Translations under genes and position numbers: made by a program
DNA from: Caprella mutica
Taxonomy: Eukaryota; Arthropoda; Malacostraca; Amphipoda; Caprellidae
NCBI GenBank assembly: GCA_947561585.1
Contig: CANNZV010002549.1
Coordinates: 1-64,000, forward strand
Length of the DNA: 64,000 bases
Direction of reading: 5' to 3'
The notes under the pieces: generated by a model
The model's input: only the letters and a program-made list of their open reading frames with translations
The model's database searches: none
Told to the model about the DNA's origin: nothing
Shown: positions 13,266 to 25,290 of the stretch, one piece after another
Layout of the letters: every line of letters begins with the position of its first letter
Position numbering within the stretch: position 1 is the stretch's first letter

Positions 13266-13675
13266 AGGGAAAAATCCCTTCTAAACAGATATTTACAAAA
13301 TAGGGGATAAATAAAAAATTTTAATATTGTAATGTAAACACTTTATTTTTTTCTGTCGAAATATTTTCCTTGGAGATTTTTTCCTCCGGGTGATTTTTTT
13401 TCCGGATACCCAAATCATTGTCTCTCTACTTCAAAATATTTCAATTACTATAAAGTGACTGTAATTAATTTACTAACAGTTAATTTAATTCCTTAGTTTT
13501 TTTCACACACTCCAATATGGTAGAGATAATTTGCTGTGTAATATATTTTGTATGTTGTTACTTTTGTTGTTTATTTATTTTGCTGAGAAAGAAGAGTTGT
13601 TAAAAGTTGTAAAGCAGAGAAGTTGTTATTGGGAAGTTATTGGGAAGTTGTTTGTGAAAAGAATTTGTCAATATT

Positions 13676-13894
13676 TGGGGTAACTTCTGCGTTATCGCAC
13701 GGTTACATATTTAAGATCATACAAGAAAAAAGTATTTGATAATTACAATTTGACTCGTTATTTCAATTGGTATCCATGATACCTGTAGGTATCATGGATA
13801 CCGATTGAAATTCTTCGAGTTATAATGGTTAAATAATATATCTTTGCATGCTCGAAAACTCGGATAGTACGATAACTCGGAATTTGCCCTAAAT
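13676..13894. mobile_element. Family A MITE with internal palindrome
   Basis: The left end is ggggtaacttctgcgttatc, then gcacggttacatattt. The complement of the right end is agggcaaattccgagttatc. The core again holds atttcaattggtatccatga and its complement across a short tgta loop. It is closely related in design to 12668-12868. Confidence 0.8.
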
Positions 13895-14494
13895 ATCGAC
13901 TGGACAGAGCATTTTACAAATAATGAATTTACTACTCCAAATTATTCTTATGTCTTGTATATAAATTTTCAACATTATTTATTAATAACATTTCAAAATA
14001 AAAATAAACTATTTCAATTACGGGATAAAATTATTATTTTACAGTGTTAAAAACTTATTTTTTGAGTGTTGTTTGCATCATTATTTCCATATATTGAAAA
14101 CTTATAGAAAGTTTTCGAAAGTACTAGGATTGGATATGAGAGTTTTAAGTGAAAGATTTAAAGTTTCGATTGATTTGTATAGTCTATATCTCCAGTGAAT
14201 TTAAAATGGAGTATTGGTTGGTGTGCTACTGAAAATACCCTCACTATTAATTGCTATTAATTTATACAACTACATATAATTCTTATATTTCTTAAACTAA
14301 AATATTGACGAATACATTAATAAGAAATGTAGTTTTCAAAGAGTTTTTAAAAATAGAATAATAATGTTTTCCCATATTTTCTGCCTTTTTTTCTCTGCGA
14401 AAGTTGTACAATAATCCACAGAAAACATCAGGTAACTATTTATGAATTTGTCTATTTGGAGTAACCATGGTAACAGAGGGGTAATCATAGAAAC
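13895..14494. other. AT-rich stretch, nothing recognised
   Basis: No repeat structure or coding signal seen. Confidence 0.5.
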
Positions 14495-14762
14495 TTTGGA
14501 ATGGGAATTGGAATAGCATGGGAATTGGAATAAAATGGGCAGGGGAATATTAATAGCTAGGGAATGGGAATGACATGGGAATCGGAATAGCATGGGAGTG
14601 GGAATAACATGGGAATGAGAATAACATAAGAATGAGAATAACATAAGAATGAGAATAGCATGGGAATGGGAATAACATGGGAATGGGAATAACATGGGAA
14701 TGAGAATAACCTAAGAATGAGAATAACATAAGAATGAGAATAACATGGGAATGGGAATAACT
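14495..14762. repeat. GGGAATA-type minisatellite
   Basis: Irregular units of about 11-18 bases alternating catgggaatgggaataa and cataagaatgagaataa. The complement-strand open frame through the array (about 14336-14695) is a low-complexity Leu/Phe/Pro/Ser-rich string that starts outside it, and I regard it as an artefact. Confidence 0.85.
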
Positions 14763-14926
14763 TTCATCTATAATCTAAATATTTTTTCTCCATGAAAAAA
14801 AGGACATTACATCTCTTTCTTCCAATCCTGTTCATTATAATTCATAACTAATTACCAAAGACTCTACTGTTGAGACTTATTTAAAGTATTACAATGCTTC
14901 TCCTGCTTGACATTGAATACAGCTAT

Positions 14927-16036
14927 GAACAGGGCAAGTTGCAAGTTACCGAACAGTTACACATTTTCGATCATATGAGATAAAAATATATAAAAGCTAG
15001 ATTATGTGCACTCGGTAGAGCGCATAGCTTCGCCTCCACTTTGACCCCTTCTCCCCCAAAATTTAAGAAACTGCTAACTGGATAATAACTAATCGTCTCA
15101 CCAAGTTTCATGCAATATGGTACAATACTTTTTGAGTTATCGAGTTGTAAATTACCTTGACAAATTGACCTTTGACTGGATCGCTTCCAAAATTCTACCA
15201 GATCGTTCCTGGACATTGACCAATCGTCCCATTAAATTTCAGACAATTTGGTTGAATAATTTTGAGTTAAAAATAGCCTTGATCTTTGACCTTTAACCTG
15301 ATCACTCCCTAAATCTAACAAAATGGTTCCTGTATATTGACCAATCGTCCCACCAAGTTTCATGCAATATGGTTCAATACTTTTTGAGTTATAAATGGCT
15401 ATGACCTTGACCTTTGACCGGGTCGCTCCCAAAATTCTACCAGCAGGTCACTGGACATCTGCCAATCGTTTCACCAAATTTCAGGCCATTTGGTTGAACA
15501 CTTTTTCAGTTAAGCGAATAACAAGATGATAAATAAATAAATAAATAAATAAAGTCCGATGAAAATATGACCTTCCCGCATTTTGCGAAGGTAACTAGAT
15601 TACGTGCAGTCGGAAGAGCGCATACCGTCGCCGTCGCTTTAACTAGTTCTCTCCCAAATTCTGATAAACTGGTAACTGGATAGTGACCAATCGTCCCACC
15701 AAGTTTCATGCAATATGGTTCAATACTTTTTGAGTCATAAATGACAATGACCTTGTCCTTTGACCGGGTTGCTCCCAAAATTCTCCCAAAAATTTCAGGT
15801 AATTTAGTTGAACACTTTTTCAGTTATGCGAATAACAAGATGATAAATAAATAAATGCCGGGTAAAATATTACCTTCCGCAAATTTGCGAAGGTAATTAT
15901 AATGCCAATTGGAATCCATGATACTTGCTTGCATTGTGGACACCCATTAGAATGAATAGTTAAATAATAGATATCATATATTTCTTCAAAAGATCGAAAA
16001 TGTGGAACTGTTCAATGACTCACAACTCACCCTGTT
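14927..16036. mobile_element. Family A element, long copy (about 1.1 kb)
   Basis: The longest and best-bounded copy of the family. The left end gaacagggcaagttgcaagt matches the complement of the right end, gaacagggtgagttgtgagt. Both sides then continue into a cagttccacattttcgatc-type sequence. The interior is built of repeated blocks of about 120-140 bases: atgaccttgacctttgaccg, then ccaaaattctaccag, ccaatcgtcccaccaagttt, catgcaatatggttcaatac and tttttgagtt. It also holds two aataaataaataaa runs, each followed by a hairpin such as ttgcgaaggtaa. Short minus-strand open frames fall on these blocks but share no domain and have no continuity, so I treat them as non-coding. No transposase is present. 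Confidence 0.8.
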
Positions 16037-16135
16037 CTCTTTGTAAAACTTTCCCCATTGCAAACAACAAAAAAAATGCAAGAAAATTCTATTTCAATCC
16101 AATGTCACATGAATGACGAATTACAATATCTGAAA

Positions 16136-16262
16136 GCTTTGAGGTGAATGTGTAGGTAGGTATGAATAGGTGTGTTAGTGTGAGTGTGTAGGTATGAATA
16201 GGTGTGTGTGTGTGTGTGTTTAAGTATGAATAGGTGTGTGAGTGTGTGTGTAAGTATGTATA
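16136..16262. repeat. GT-rich microsatellite with GTATGAATAG units
   Basis: Alternating runs of gt with the phrase aggtatgaataggtgtg, about four times. The Thr/His-rich open frames on the opposite strand are by-products. Confidence 0.85.
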
Positions 16263-16635
16263 CAGACAAAATAGGAAAATAGTCATTGACGGTATATACA
16301 CATAAATACAACGTTAATGGAAAAAACTCTCACTTGAAGTCTCTATACAGTTAATATTTTACATTATATCGCTCATTTGCAAGAACAATGTCATAAAAAC
16401 AAAAAGGTATTTTCGAGTAATCGATATAGAAAAAAAAATCTTAAAATACGGATTATTTTTCTAAAATTTTCATAATTGTAGCTCTAAAATGTACCGCTAA
16501 AGAGGCTAAATGTATTAACGATATACCATTAATTGTATATTAATTAGAAGTACTAAAATGCCTCTCCTGAAAAATAGCTATTTAGAGTTATGACAGTGTT
16601 GTCGCATATGAGAGAAAAATGTTAATAAGTTACAC

Positions 16636-16793
16636 AGGGTAGTGACTCAATTACCGACTGCTTACAGTTACCGAAAAGTAGTGGTTACGTCTTGATAGTA
16701 AAGCAAAATTTTCAACATTCAGATTGGCTACTGACTCATGTTAACGTCCCTTGTACGGTTACTGTGAGCAAACGGTAATTGAGTAGTAACCCT
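16636..16793. mobile_element. MITE of a second family (158 bp)
   Basis: Terminal inverted repeats of about 38 bases. The left side reads agggtagtgactcaattacc, then gactgcttacagttaccg. The complement of the right side reads agggttactactcaattacc, then gtttgctcacagtaaccg. The core is AT-rich and non-coding. The ends differ from those of family A. Confidence 0.75.
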
Positions 16794-17373
16794 ACCGAGT
16801 ATTGAATAGTTACTATAGTTACCAATAAGCTGCCTACAATAGATTACCTGTTCATTTGCAGCTTTACTATTCCAATGCATCCAACAGTGAACATTATACA
16901 ATGATAGAATTTCATTTCAATTTCAATTCCAAAATCAAAATTCTGTAATTCCTAAATTTAGGAATTAAGAAGAAAAGTAAGAGATTCCTGCATTATGTCA
17001 GAGTTAATGTTCGGAACTCTGTTCCTGTGGAATTGAAGCAACTAACTTTTAATAAGTTCAAAGCCGGAATAAAAACAGTGTATTTGAACGAATTATTAGG
17101 AATAATTTAGATATTCTTTGATACTATGTTCATCTTTTATAGTCTTGTTTCTCTAAGTTTATTATTTTCATTATTTATGAAACTATATTAGTTTCATTAT
17201 TTTGTAACTTATATTTTTTTTCATGTAAGGTTTTCTTCTAACTATAGAAGTAAGAAGTATACATATTTTAACTATAGAAGTATACACTATTGCTAATGAG
17301 GTTAATTGCATAGTTGGTTTTGAGAAATATTTATTGTCTATTTGTTATTAGAATATAAGCCTATCGGGATACA

Positions 17374-17702
17374 TCCCAAGCAACCATGACACATTGTGCC
17401 AACATGGGCACTAGATGGTTAGATGGGCAAGAAAAAGTAGCCTAGAAATTACATGGGGTTGCTTTGGTTTTCCATTCTCATGGAATGTTACCTTGGGAGA
17501 AGGTTGGTTCAATGTGGCGAATCCATTTCATTGAATTGTCATATTGGCCCAACCTGACTTATATATAGCCTATCAACATTATATGGCTGAAACTTGAATA
17601 ACATATTGGCAACATCTTGGGCCAAGATGGTTTCAACATAACAGCCCATGCTGTCACCACGTGGGCTCATTTTGCAAAAAAAAGCACACAGTACCAATAC
17701 GA
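17374..17702. mobile_element. CCCAAGCAAC MITE, copy lacking its right end
   Basis: Matches the element at 56860-57249 over nearly its whole length: tcccaagcaaccatgacaca, then tggaatgttaccttgggaga, ggcaacatcttgggccaaga and cacacagtaccaatacga. The final segment with gttgcttggg is missing, so this copy is truncated at about 17702. Non-coding. Confidence 0.8.
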
Positions 17703-17852
17703 GAGTGCTATGTGCAAAATAAAAAATAAAAGGTAATTATTTTCTTATAATAATAATAATTTCCAAAGTATTTATGTGATAATATAATAATTTAGAATGG
17801 AAATATATGGATTATCCAATAGACACATTATTTATCTTGGTTTCTTATCTGT

Positions 17853-18072
17853 AGAGTAAGTTACGAATTATCGGTCGGTGTCACATTCATCGGTCAGAGT
17901 CATATAAAAAAATACAAAACAAATAATTGTCATTTAATTTCGACTTATATTATGGATACCAATTAAAATGAGATTATAAGATTATAATTATAATTATAAT
18001 AATATTATAATTATTATATCGCTTTTCTTATGTGACCGAAGATGTGAGAGCGACCGATAATTCATTGGACAA
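17853..18072. mobile_element. Family A MITE, diverged copy
   Basis: The left end is agagtaagttacgaattatc, then ggtcggtgtcacattc. The complement of the right end is tgaattatcggtcgctctca, then catcttcggtcacata. The core carries tggataccaattaaaatgag and runs of ataatt. Confidence 0.65.
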
Positions 18073-18834
18073 GAGAAAACCCTATATGTTTATTTACCAG
18101 TTAATTTACAACTTAAATTAATATTGTTATGCATTTAATACCCCATAGCTTTGGTTGCCATATTCGTTAGCAAAGAGTTACTCTTAGGCAGTCTGAATAA
18201 TCTGCCTACAGTGCCCACAGAGTAGACAGTCCTCTCTCTCTCTCCATTTGGATGACACCTCTCATTACACTGCACCCAATCTACCTAATGGGGATGCAAG
18301 ACCCTCTAGGGGAACAGGGATGCAACCTCTAAACTTCTAAAGTAGCAGTGGGTTACTAGGACACAAAGATTTTAAAGACCATATTTGGTTACTGAAAAAA
18401 GGCCGAAAATATAATCGGCGGATATTGACTATCATAGTCCTTTACGGTAAATATTGATCTTAATTTATTGTAAAAATATAAAAAATTTAGACATCATCAT
18501 CGGGGATTTTTATCGGGAATGTCCGACGAAATTGTGTTTTAAATGAATGATAAATTACGATTGTAATTTCATCGAATCCTTATCGTCGTTCTGTGTAATT
18601 ATATATTAAATTATTTGATACAAACCGCAGGCAAAAATTATGCTAATTATCAAATAATCAAATAATAATATAATTAGAAAGTCACAAATTCCAATTACAC
18701 GTATCTAATACCAAATAAATCCTTGTGTAGAATATTAAATTACACTCTTTATATTAAAATGATAAAGAGGAAGTATCAATATTATCATTTACAGTGATAA
18801 CTAACACGATTTGAATAAAAGAAAGCTTCATAAT
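18073..18834. other. AT-rich; GC-richer unexplained block at 18160-18350
   Basis: The block at 18160-18350 has balanced composition (cctctctctctctccatttg, then ggatgacacctctcattaca, ggggatgcaagaccctctag). No frame stays open on either strand and no family is recognised. Confidence 0.4.
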
Positions 18835-19752
18835 GCAATATATCTATCAGTGGACACATACAATATCTCTATCAATGGACACATACAATATCTCTATCAG
18901 TGGACACATACAATATCTCTATCAGTGGACACATACAATATCTCTATCAATGGACACATACAATATATCTATCACTGGACACATACAATATATCTATCAG
19001 TGGACACATACAATATCTCTATCAATGGACACATACAATATATCTATCACTGGACACATACAATATCTCTATCAATGGACACATACAATATCTCTATCAG
19101 TGGACACATACAATATCTCTATCAATGGACACATACAATATCTCTATCACTGAACACGTACAATATCTCTATCAGTGGACACATACAATATCTCTATCAA
19201 TGGACACATACAATATCTCTATCAATGGACACATACAATATCTCTATCACTAGACACATACAATATCTCTATCACTGGACACATATAATATCTCTATCAA
19301 TGGACACATACAATATCTCTATCAATGGACACATACAATATCTCTAGCATTAGACACATACAACATCTCTATCACTAGACACATACAATATCTCTATCAA
19401 TGGACACATACAATATCTCTAGCATTGGACACATACAATATCTCTAGCATTGGACACATACAATATCTCTATCACTAGACACATACAATATCTCTATCAC
19501 TAGACACATACAATATCTCTATAAATGGACACATACAATATCTCTAGCATTGGACACATACAATATCTCTATCACTGGACACATACAATATCTCTCAGTG
19601 TCTCCATACAATATCTCTCAGTGTCTCCATACAATATCTCTCAGTGTCTCCATACAATGTCTCTCAGTGTCTCCATACAATATCTCTCAGTGTCTCCATA
19701 CAATATCTCTCAGTGTCTCCATACAATATCTCTGTGTCTCCATACAATGTCT
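18835..19752. repeat. 25-bp minisatellite grading into a 23-bp variant
   Basis: About 30 copies of the 25-base unit tggacacatacaatatctct plus atcaa (last bases vary: caa, cag, cac, gcat). They are followed from about 19585 by about seven copies of a 23-base derivative, tctctcagtgtctccataca plus ata. Because 25 is not a multiple of three and the unit lacks stops, all three plus-strand frames stay open and spell the same 25-residue cycle (for example YNISINGHIQYLYQWTHTI). The 178-, 117- and 106-codon frames here are therefore array artefacts. Confidence 0.96.
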
Positions 19753-20448
19753 CCAGGTCTAACTCACACCGTAAGCTGAAGTAAAGACCAGAGGTTTTCC
19801 CTCTCATCCCCCTAGATTGCAACACTCAGTTATTTGCGAGGAAACTTTTCTGCTATTTTGGAAGATAATTGAAATTTGATTGAATAGAATTGTCGAGAAT
19901 TTCTGAGGTTGCGTTGCACTGGAGGAAAAAAATCTAAGAAATGTCGTAAGTATTGAAAACACTCACAGTATTCGGTAAGTGGGCGTTATCATTGAATTAA
20001 AAAATCTGATTTGCAAAATGGTTACACTCATTTCAGGAGTACTATGAGTGTGCACTGCGACGTTCAAGCAGAATAAAAATGTTAAAGTAAATAGAAATTA
20101 AGTAATTTGATTATTACCAAAAAAAAACATATTTTGAAATAACGAAAATAATGTTTCTTCACCTTCATTTAATTCAAATCTTTGAAATGATAGAGATTTA
20201 TTTTAATTCTGGATAGAAATATTTTAGATGTGTTTTGTTTCTCCACACTAAGTCTAATAATTTCAGTTAATTAAATATAATTTACATTAATTAACAATGA
20301 ACATTAAATGAAAGTAATTATCCATTTAATGTGTAATAACATTCTCATTCATTCTAATTACATTATATGAATATTGTGAAATAATAACCAATTATAAAAT
20401 ATAATGCTAATGGGGAATAATTACTATTATAGAACTAAAATACGTCTT
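19753..20448. other. AT-rich stretch, nothing recognised
   Basis: No coding or repeat signal stands out. Confidence 0.5.
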
Positions 20449-20765
20449 ACAGGGTTAATACCAGTTATCGAAGAATTTCATGATTTCGATTGAATAAGAA
20501 GCAATATATAAATAGATGCATGAGCACACGTAGAGTGCATATCTTAACAGGCGTATATAAATGACCTTGACCATCCAATAATTCTTTAGTTATTAATGAC
20601 CTTGACCTTTGATTCATTCGCTGCCGAAATTGGATCAAATGGTTCATATATACTGACCAATAGTATCACCAAACTTCAAGAAACTTGGATTAATACTTTT
20701 TGAGTTATTGAGTTACAAATGACCTTGATCTTTGACCCGATTACTGTGCAATTTTCATATAATTA
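20449..20765. mobile_element. Family A element, truncated copy
   Basis: It starts with agggttaataccagttatcg, then aagaatttcatgatttcgat. It then holds three atgaccttgac-type modules (20571, 20608 and 20726) and the block ccaatagtatcaccaaactt, which parallels ccaatcgtcccaccaagttt of the long copy. No right end is seen. Confidence 0.65.
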
Positions 20766-20941
20766 GCAATTGAAATTCACCTCCGGTATTTCTTTTGCAT
20801 CTGTTAAATGATTCTTTACCCTAAAATGTAATACTCAGATATAATATCAAAGCTCAATAAATCACTTGTTTTTTTTTTATTAAACAGTAGAAAAAACTCT
20901 GTAACTTTATTCACAGTCATTTGATATTCGTGTGAATGTTA

Positions 20942-21913
20942 TTTAGAGACTAGAATTGGAGTACCACATACTTAGTACCCGGTGTACTAACCAGGGAATG
21001 ACTTTACTGTTCACACTAGCACGGGAGGTGGCGCTTATGGAGACTAGAATTGGAGTCTCACATACTGAGTACCCGGTGTATTAACCAGGGAATGACTTTA
21101 CTGTTCACACTAGCACGGGAGGTGGCGCTTATGGAGACTAGAATTGGAGTCTCACATACTGAGTACCCGGTGTACTAACCAGGGAATGACTTTACTGTTC
21201 ACACTAGCACGGGAGGTGGCGCTTATGGAGACTAGAATTGGAGTCTCACATACTGAGTACCCGGTGTATTAACCAGGGAATGACTTTACTGTTTACACTA
21301 GCACGGGAGGTGGCGCTTATGGAGACTAGAATTGGAGTCTCTCATACTGAGTACCCGGTGTACTAACCAGGGAATGACTTTACTGTTTACACTAGCACGG
21401 GAGGTGGCGCTTATGGAGACTAGAATTGGAGTCTCTCATACTGAGTACCCGGTGTACTAACCAGGGAATGACTTTACTGTTTACACTAGCACGGGAGGTG
21501 GCGCTTATGGAGACTAGAATTGGAGTCTCACATACTGAGTACCCGGTGTACTAACCAGGGAATGACTTTACTGTTTACACTAGCACGGGAGGTGGCGCTT
21601 ATGGAGACTAGAATTGGAGTCTCTCATACTGAGTACCCGGTGTACTAACCAGGGAATGACTTTACTGTTTACACTAGCACGGGAGGTGGCGCTTATGGAG
21701 ACTAGAATTGGAGTACCACATACTTAGTACCCGGTGTACTAACCAGGGAATGACTTTACTGTTTACACTAGCACGGGAGGTGGCGCTTATGGAGACTAGA
21801 ATTGGAGTCTCACATACTGAGTACCCGGTGTACTAACCAGGGAATGACTTTACTGTTCACACTAGCACGGAAGGTGGCGCTTATGGAGACTAGAATTGGA
21901 GTCTCACATACTG
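20942..21913. repeat. 94-bp satellite, about 10 copies
   Basis: Period is exactly 94 bases (for example 21037 and 21131). The unit holds ggagactagaattggagtct, then cacatactgagtacccggtg, tactaaccagggaatgactt, tactgttcacactagcacgg and gaggtggcgcttat. It is markedly richer in GC than its surroundings. Variant sites (ctcaca/ctctca/accaca; gttcac/gtttac; tactaacc/tattaacc) are shared between non-adjacent copies. No useful frame. Confidence 0.96.
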
Positions 21914-23059
21914 GTATAAATAATAATATGCTCTAAATTACTGTTACTGTTAATAAATGTACAGTACAAGTTAATGCTTATTGTAAATCATTTCATAAGT
22001 TATATTAATGATTCATTGCAATTAATTTAATAATCAGTGTCTGCCAATGACTTCCTCCATTCAATAATAACAAGTTTATTCAAACTTATATAGAATTATT
22101 GTAATTTGGCTTGCAGAGAACAGTACGAACTAACTAACAAATTAACTAAGGGCACTGCAAAATAATATCTAACTAATAATCAATTTTTTGAACAACTTTG
22201 GTAATCAATTACAGTTCATATAACTAATATGAACATGATGCGAGGACAATTCGTTGCCGATTAAAAATAAAGGAGATATATAATTATGATATTATTATAA
22301 CTTATTGAAAATTACAAATATAACTAGAAAAAGTAAAATTCTATTTGTTATGATAATGTCATTTTTACTGAGCAGGTCATGATCTCAAATAAAAGAAAAT
22401 TATATTTCAAATGCTCATGTAGACAGTATAGAAAAACCAACTATTTACTAACATTGCTATATTATAGCATATAAAATCTCATAATTCATGTATAAAAAAT
22501 AAAATCACTAAAGAAAAGACTAAACTGTATGAAATGCAATGTTAACTGTTTCTCTTTGTTGGTAGTACAAAAAATTGATTCATTATTGCTATGTCAATTT
22601 TAAACAAAGAAATAGTAACAAATTATGTTAAAAATTTGCCAACTGTAGGCAGCAATATTCCAAATTAAAGATATGGAAATTAAAGAAAATTTTCAAAATT
22701 TTATATTGTTATAGCAACGGCTCTCAAAAGAGATATTTTATTATTTGTGTCGTAATTGCTGATTAAATTTTAGATATGTTTATTCCTATCCTTGTATTTC
22801 GTTTTTTAATGGTTTTGGCAACTTGAGAATGTTGTTGAAGTTTAGCATCAGATAGATTTTCTTCTCTTCTTTATATATACTATAAGATTATACTTTATAT
22901 ATAAGAATATATACTAATTTTGATTTGTAACTATCAATAATTTAGTATTATGCAATTAAAATGCATTATGAAAATCACTTGTTTTGTTAAACAAAATTAA
23001 CTCCCCTTAAACGAATGCACTTTTACCAATTAAAATTATATCTCTTTTATTTTCAATCG
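21914..23059. other. AT-rich stretch, no gene seen
   Basis: Long unique AT-rich sequence. No exon-like segment, repeat or inverted repeat recognised. Confidence 0.5.
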
Positions 23060-23187
23060 GCAACGAGTTGTCCAGGCCGCGAATTGTTCAGGGGACGAAT
23101 TGTCCAACGTCGAATTGTTCAGGGGACGAATTGTCCAACGTCGAATTGTTCAGGGGACGAATTGTCCGGCGAAGAATCGTCCGAACA
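23060..23187. repeat. Alternating 16/15-bp units (foldback-type array)
   Basis: The 31-base couplet gaattgttcaggggac plus gaattgtccaacgtc occurs about three times, ending gaattgtccggcgaagaatc then gtccgaacacc. Half-unit length and pattern match the arrays at 13187, 30513, 47935 and 51220. It is CG-rich against an AT-rich background. A mirrored partner array was not found within 1 kb. Confidence 0.7.
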
Positions 23188-24261
23188 CCTATGAGCATTT
23201 ATCATATGTTTGTTAGTGATATGTAGAATTACTAAATATTATTCGTATCATACAATAAAGGAAAATGTAATATATAATTACTAATTGACTAATAGGACAG
23301 AAATATTGATATTTCTTTTAGTTTAAGGTTTTCTATTAATATAATATCTTTCTGAAAGTGTTTTAAATTTAATATTAATTACGATTGTATTTATTATTTA
23401 TCGTATTAGAGAGACGATATTTTTTCATCGGTCTAATGATAAAATGTAACGTTATAAAAGAAACAAGGATAAACGAGCGTAATTTTCTGTCTGGGCAGTA
23501 ACACTGTTTTCATAGCAATAAATAACTTAATAAATTAAATAAAGTGACTAACGCTTCCTACTACAAACAGAAACTTAACGCGTGTAAGCTTGTACACACA
23601 ATATAATAAAGGGCAATAAAGGTCAGAATGGTGTGAATTTATGTGTACTGTGATGCTTTGTGAAAACTATTTTTTGAAGAAATTTAAATTCTCATAGGTT
23701 AATATTTTAACTTTGCGTTACATTTCATTTTTTTTCTCACATTAAACATTTTGATAAAATGAAAGAAAATGAAAATAATTTAACTGAATGTTTGCATAAT
23801 CCTAAATATTCATTAACTAAATTAGTTGAAAATGAATATGTTAATTAGTAAAAATAGATAAAAATTAACGCCATATTTTCAAAATTATTTGCACACTTCA
23901 ATAAGTAATAATTACTGTAAATAGATTTCATCAAATATATTCTTTCATATTATATATCTTGCAGAAACGAATTACTTTGCTAGTCAGTATTTTTAACATT
24001 TTTCTATTTTAAACTTTAAAATTACCTTGACACCAATTTAGACTATAATCACAGAAATAGAGCCTCTTTCTCGCTAGGGGGCTGATGATTTAATTTCCTC
24101 ACAGCTGTTCAAGGCATCAGTCACATTTCTAGTAACTGTTGGTTATAGTATTTCTCAGTACCCTTCAGATAGGCAGAGAGATAACCAACACAAACAAGTA
24201 AAGAGAGACTGAGTGGTGAGAGCTAAGAGAAAATGAGGGGAAAAAGATGGAGTGGATAGAA
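23188..24261. other. AT-rich stretch, no gene seen
   Basis: No coding signal. The block 24060-24250 is less AT-rich (cacagctgttcaaggcatca) but has no readable frame or splice pattern. Confidence 0.45.
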
Positions 24262-24510
24262 ATTATAACCCAAGAAATGATGGTTGTTTTAACCCTTCGC
24301 TGTGTACTTATTAATAACAAATAAATGATGGTTGTTTTAACCCTTCACTTTGTACTTTATTAATAACGAATAAATGATGGTTGTTTTAACCCTTCACTTT
24401 GTACTTTATTAATAACGAATAAATGATGGTTGTTTTAACCCTTCACTTTGTACTTATTAACAACAAATAGATTATGGTTGTTTTAACCCTTCACTGTGCG
24501 CATTATTTGA
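24262..24510. repeat. About 49-bp minisatellite, five copies
   Basis: The unit contains aaatgatggttgttttaacc, then cttcactttgtacttatta and ataacgaat. Unit length varies by one or two bases. The last copy is diverged (cactgtgcgcatta). Confidence 0.9.
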
Positions 24511-24861
24511 TGGTTTATAATACAGCTTTGCGTTTTTAAAAATAATCTTCAATACTTCATTCTTTGATAATAATTTTTATCTCAAAAAGAAAACACATTT
24601 TCATAAAATACTTTTATATATATATATATATGCCTAGTACCGTGATGCTAATATAGCAAGAAAACGATTTAGAACAATTTTGCTCTGTTATCAATTAAAG
24701 TTATTTAAATAAAGTGCCTTTGTCAGCAAAGCAACAAATCTTGACAATAGAATAAATCTTATTTACATTGTTTGCATTTAAACAATAAACAAACAAACTT
24801 GTTAGAGAGTGTTAGAACAAACAATTGTTAGAAAAAAGAGAGGATGGTTGTTGTTATTAAA

Positions 24862-25290
24862 GTGATGTAACTACACCATTTAAAGTGATGTAACTACACC
24901 ATTTAAAGTGATGTAACTACACCATTTAAAGTGATGTAACTACACCATTTAAAGTGATGTAACTACACCATTTAAAGTGATGTAACTACACCATTTAAAG
25001 TGATGTAACTACAGCATTTAAAGTGATGTAACTACACCATTTAAAGTGATGTAACTACACCATTTAAAGTGATGTAACTACACCATTAAAGTGATGTAAC
25101 TACACCATTTAAAGTGATGTAACTACACCATTTAAAGTGATGTAACTACACCATTTAAAGTGATGTAACTACACCATTTAAAGTGATGTAACTACACCAT
25201 TTAAAGTGATGTAACTACAGCATTTAAAGTGATGTAACTACACCATTTAAAGTGATGTAACTACACCATTTACAGTGATGTAACTACAAG
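24862..25290. repeat. 23-bp minisatellite, about 18-19 copies
   Basis: Near-perfect repeats of ccatttaaagtgatgtaact plus aca. Two copies have the same acagcat variant (near 25010 and 25216) about 205 bases apart, and one copy has a one-base deletion (about 25085). Confidence 0.96.

Noticed and set aside
14971..15778. Three minus-strand frames of 66-90 codons
   Set aside because: They fall on the repeated interior blocks of the long family A element and translate the same non-conserved string out of step.
18811..19347. 178-codon repeat protein
   Set aside because: All three frames of the stop-free 25-bp array read the same; there is no sign of selection for one frame.
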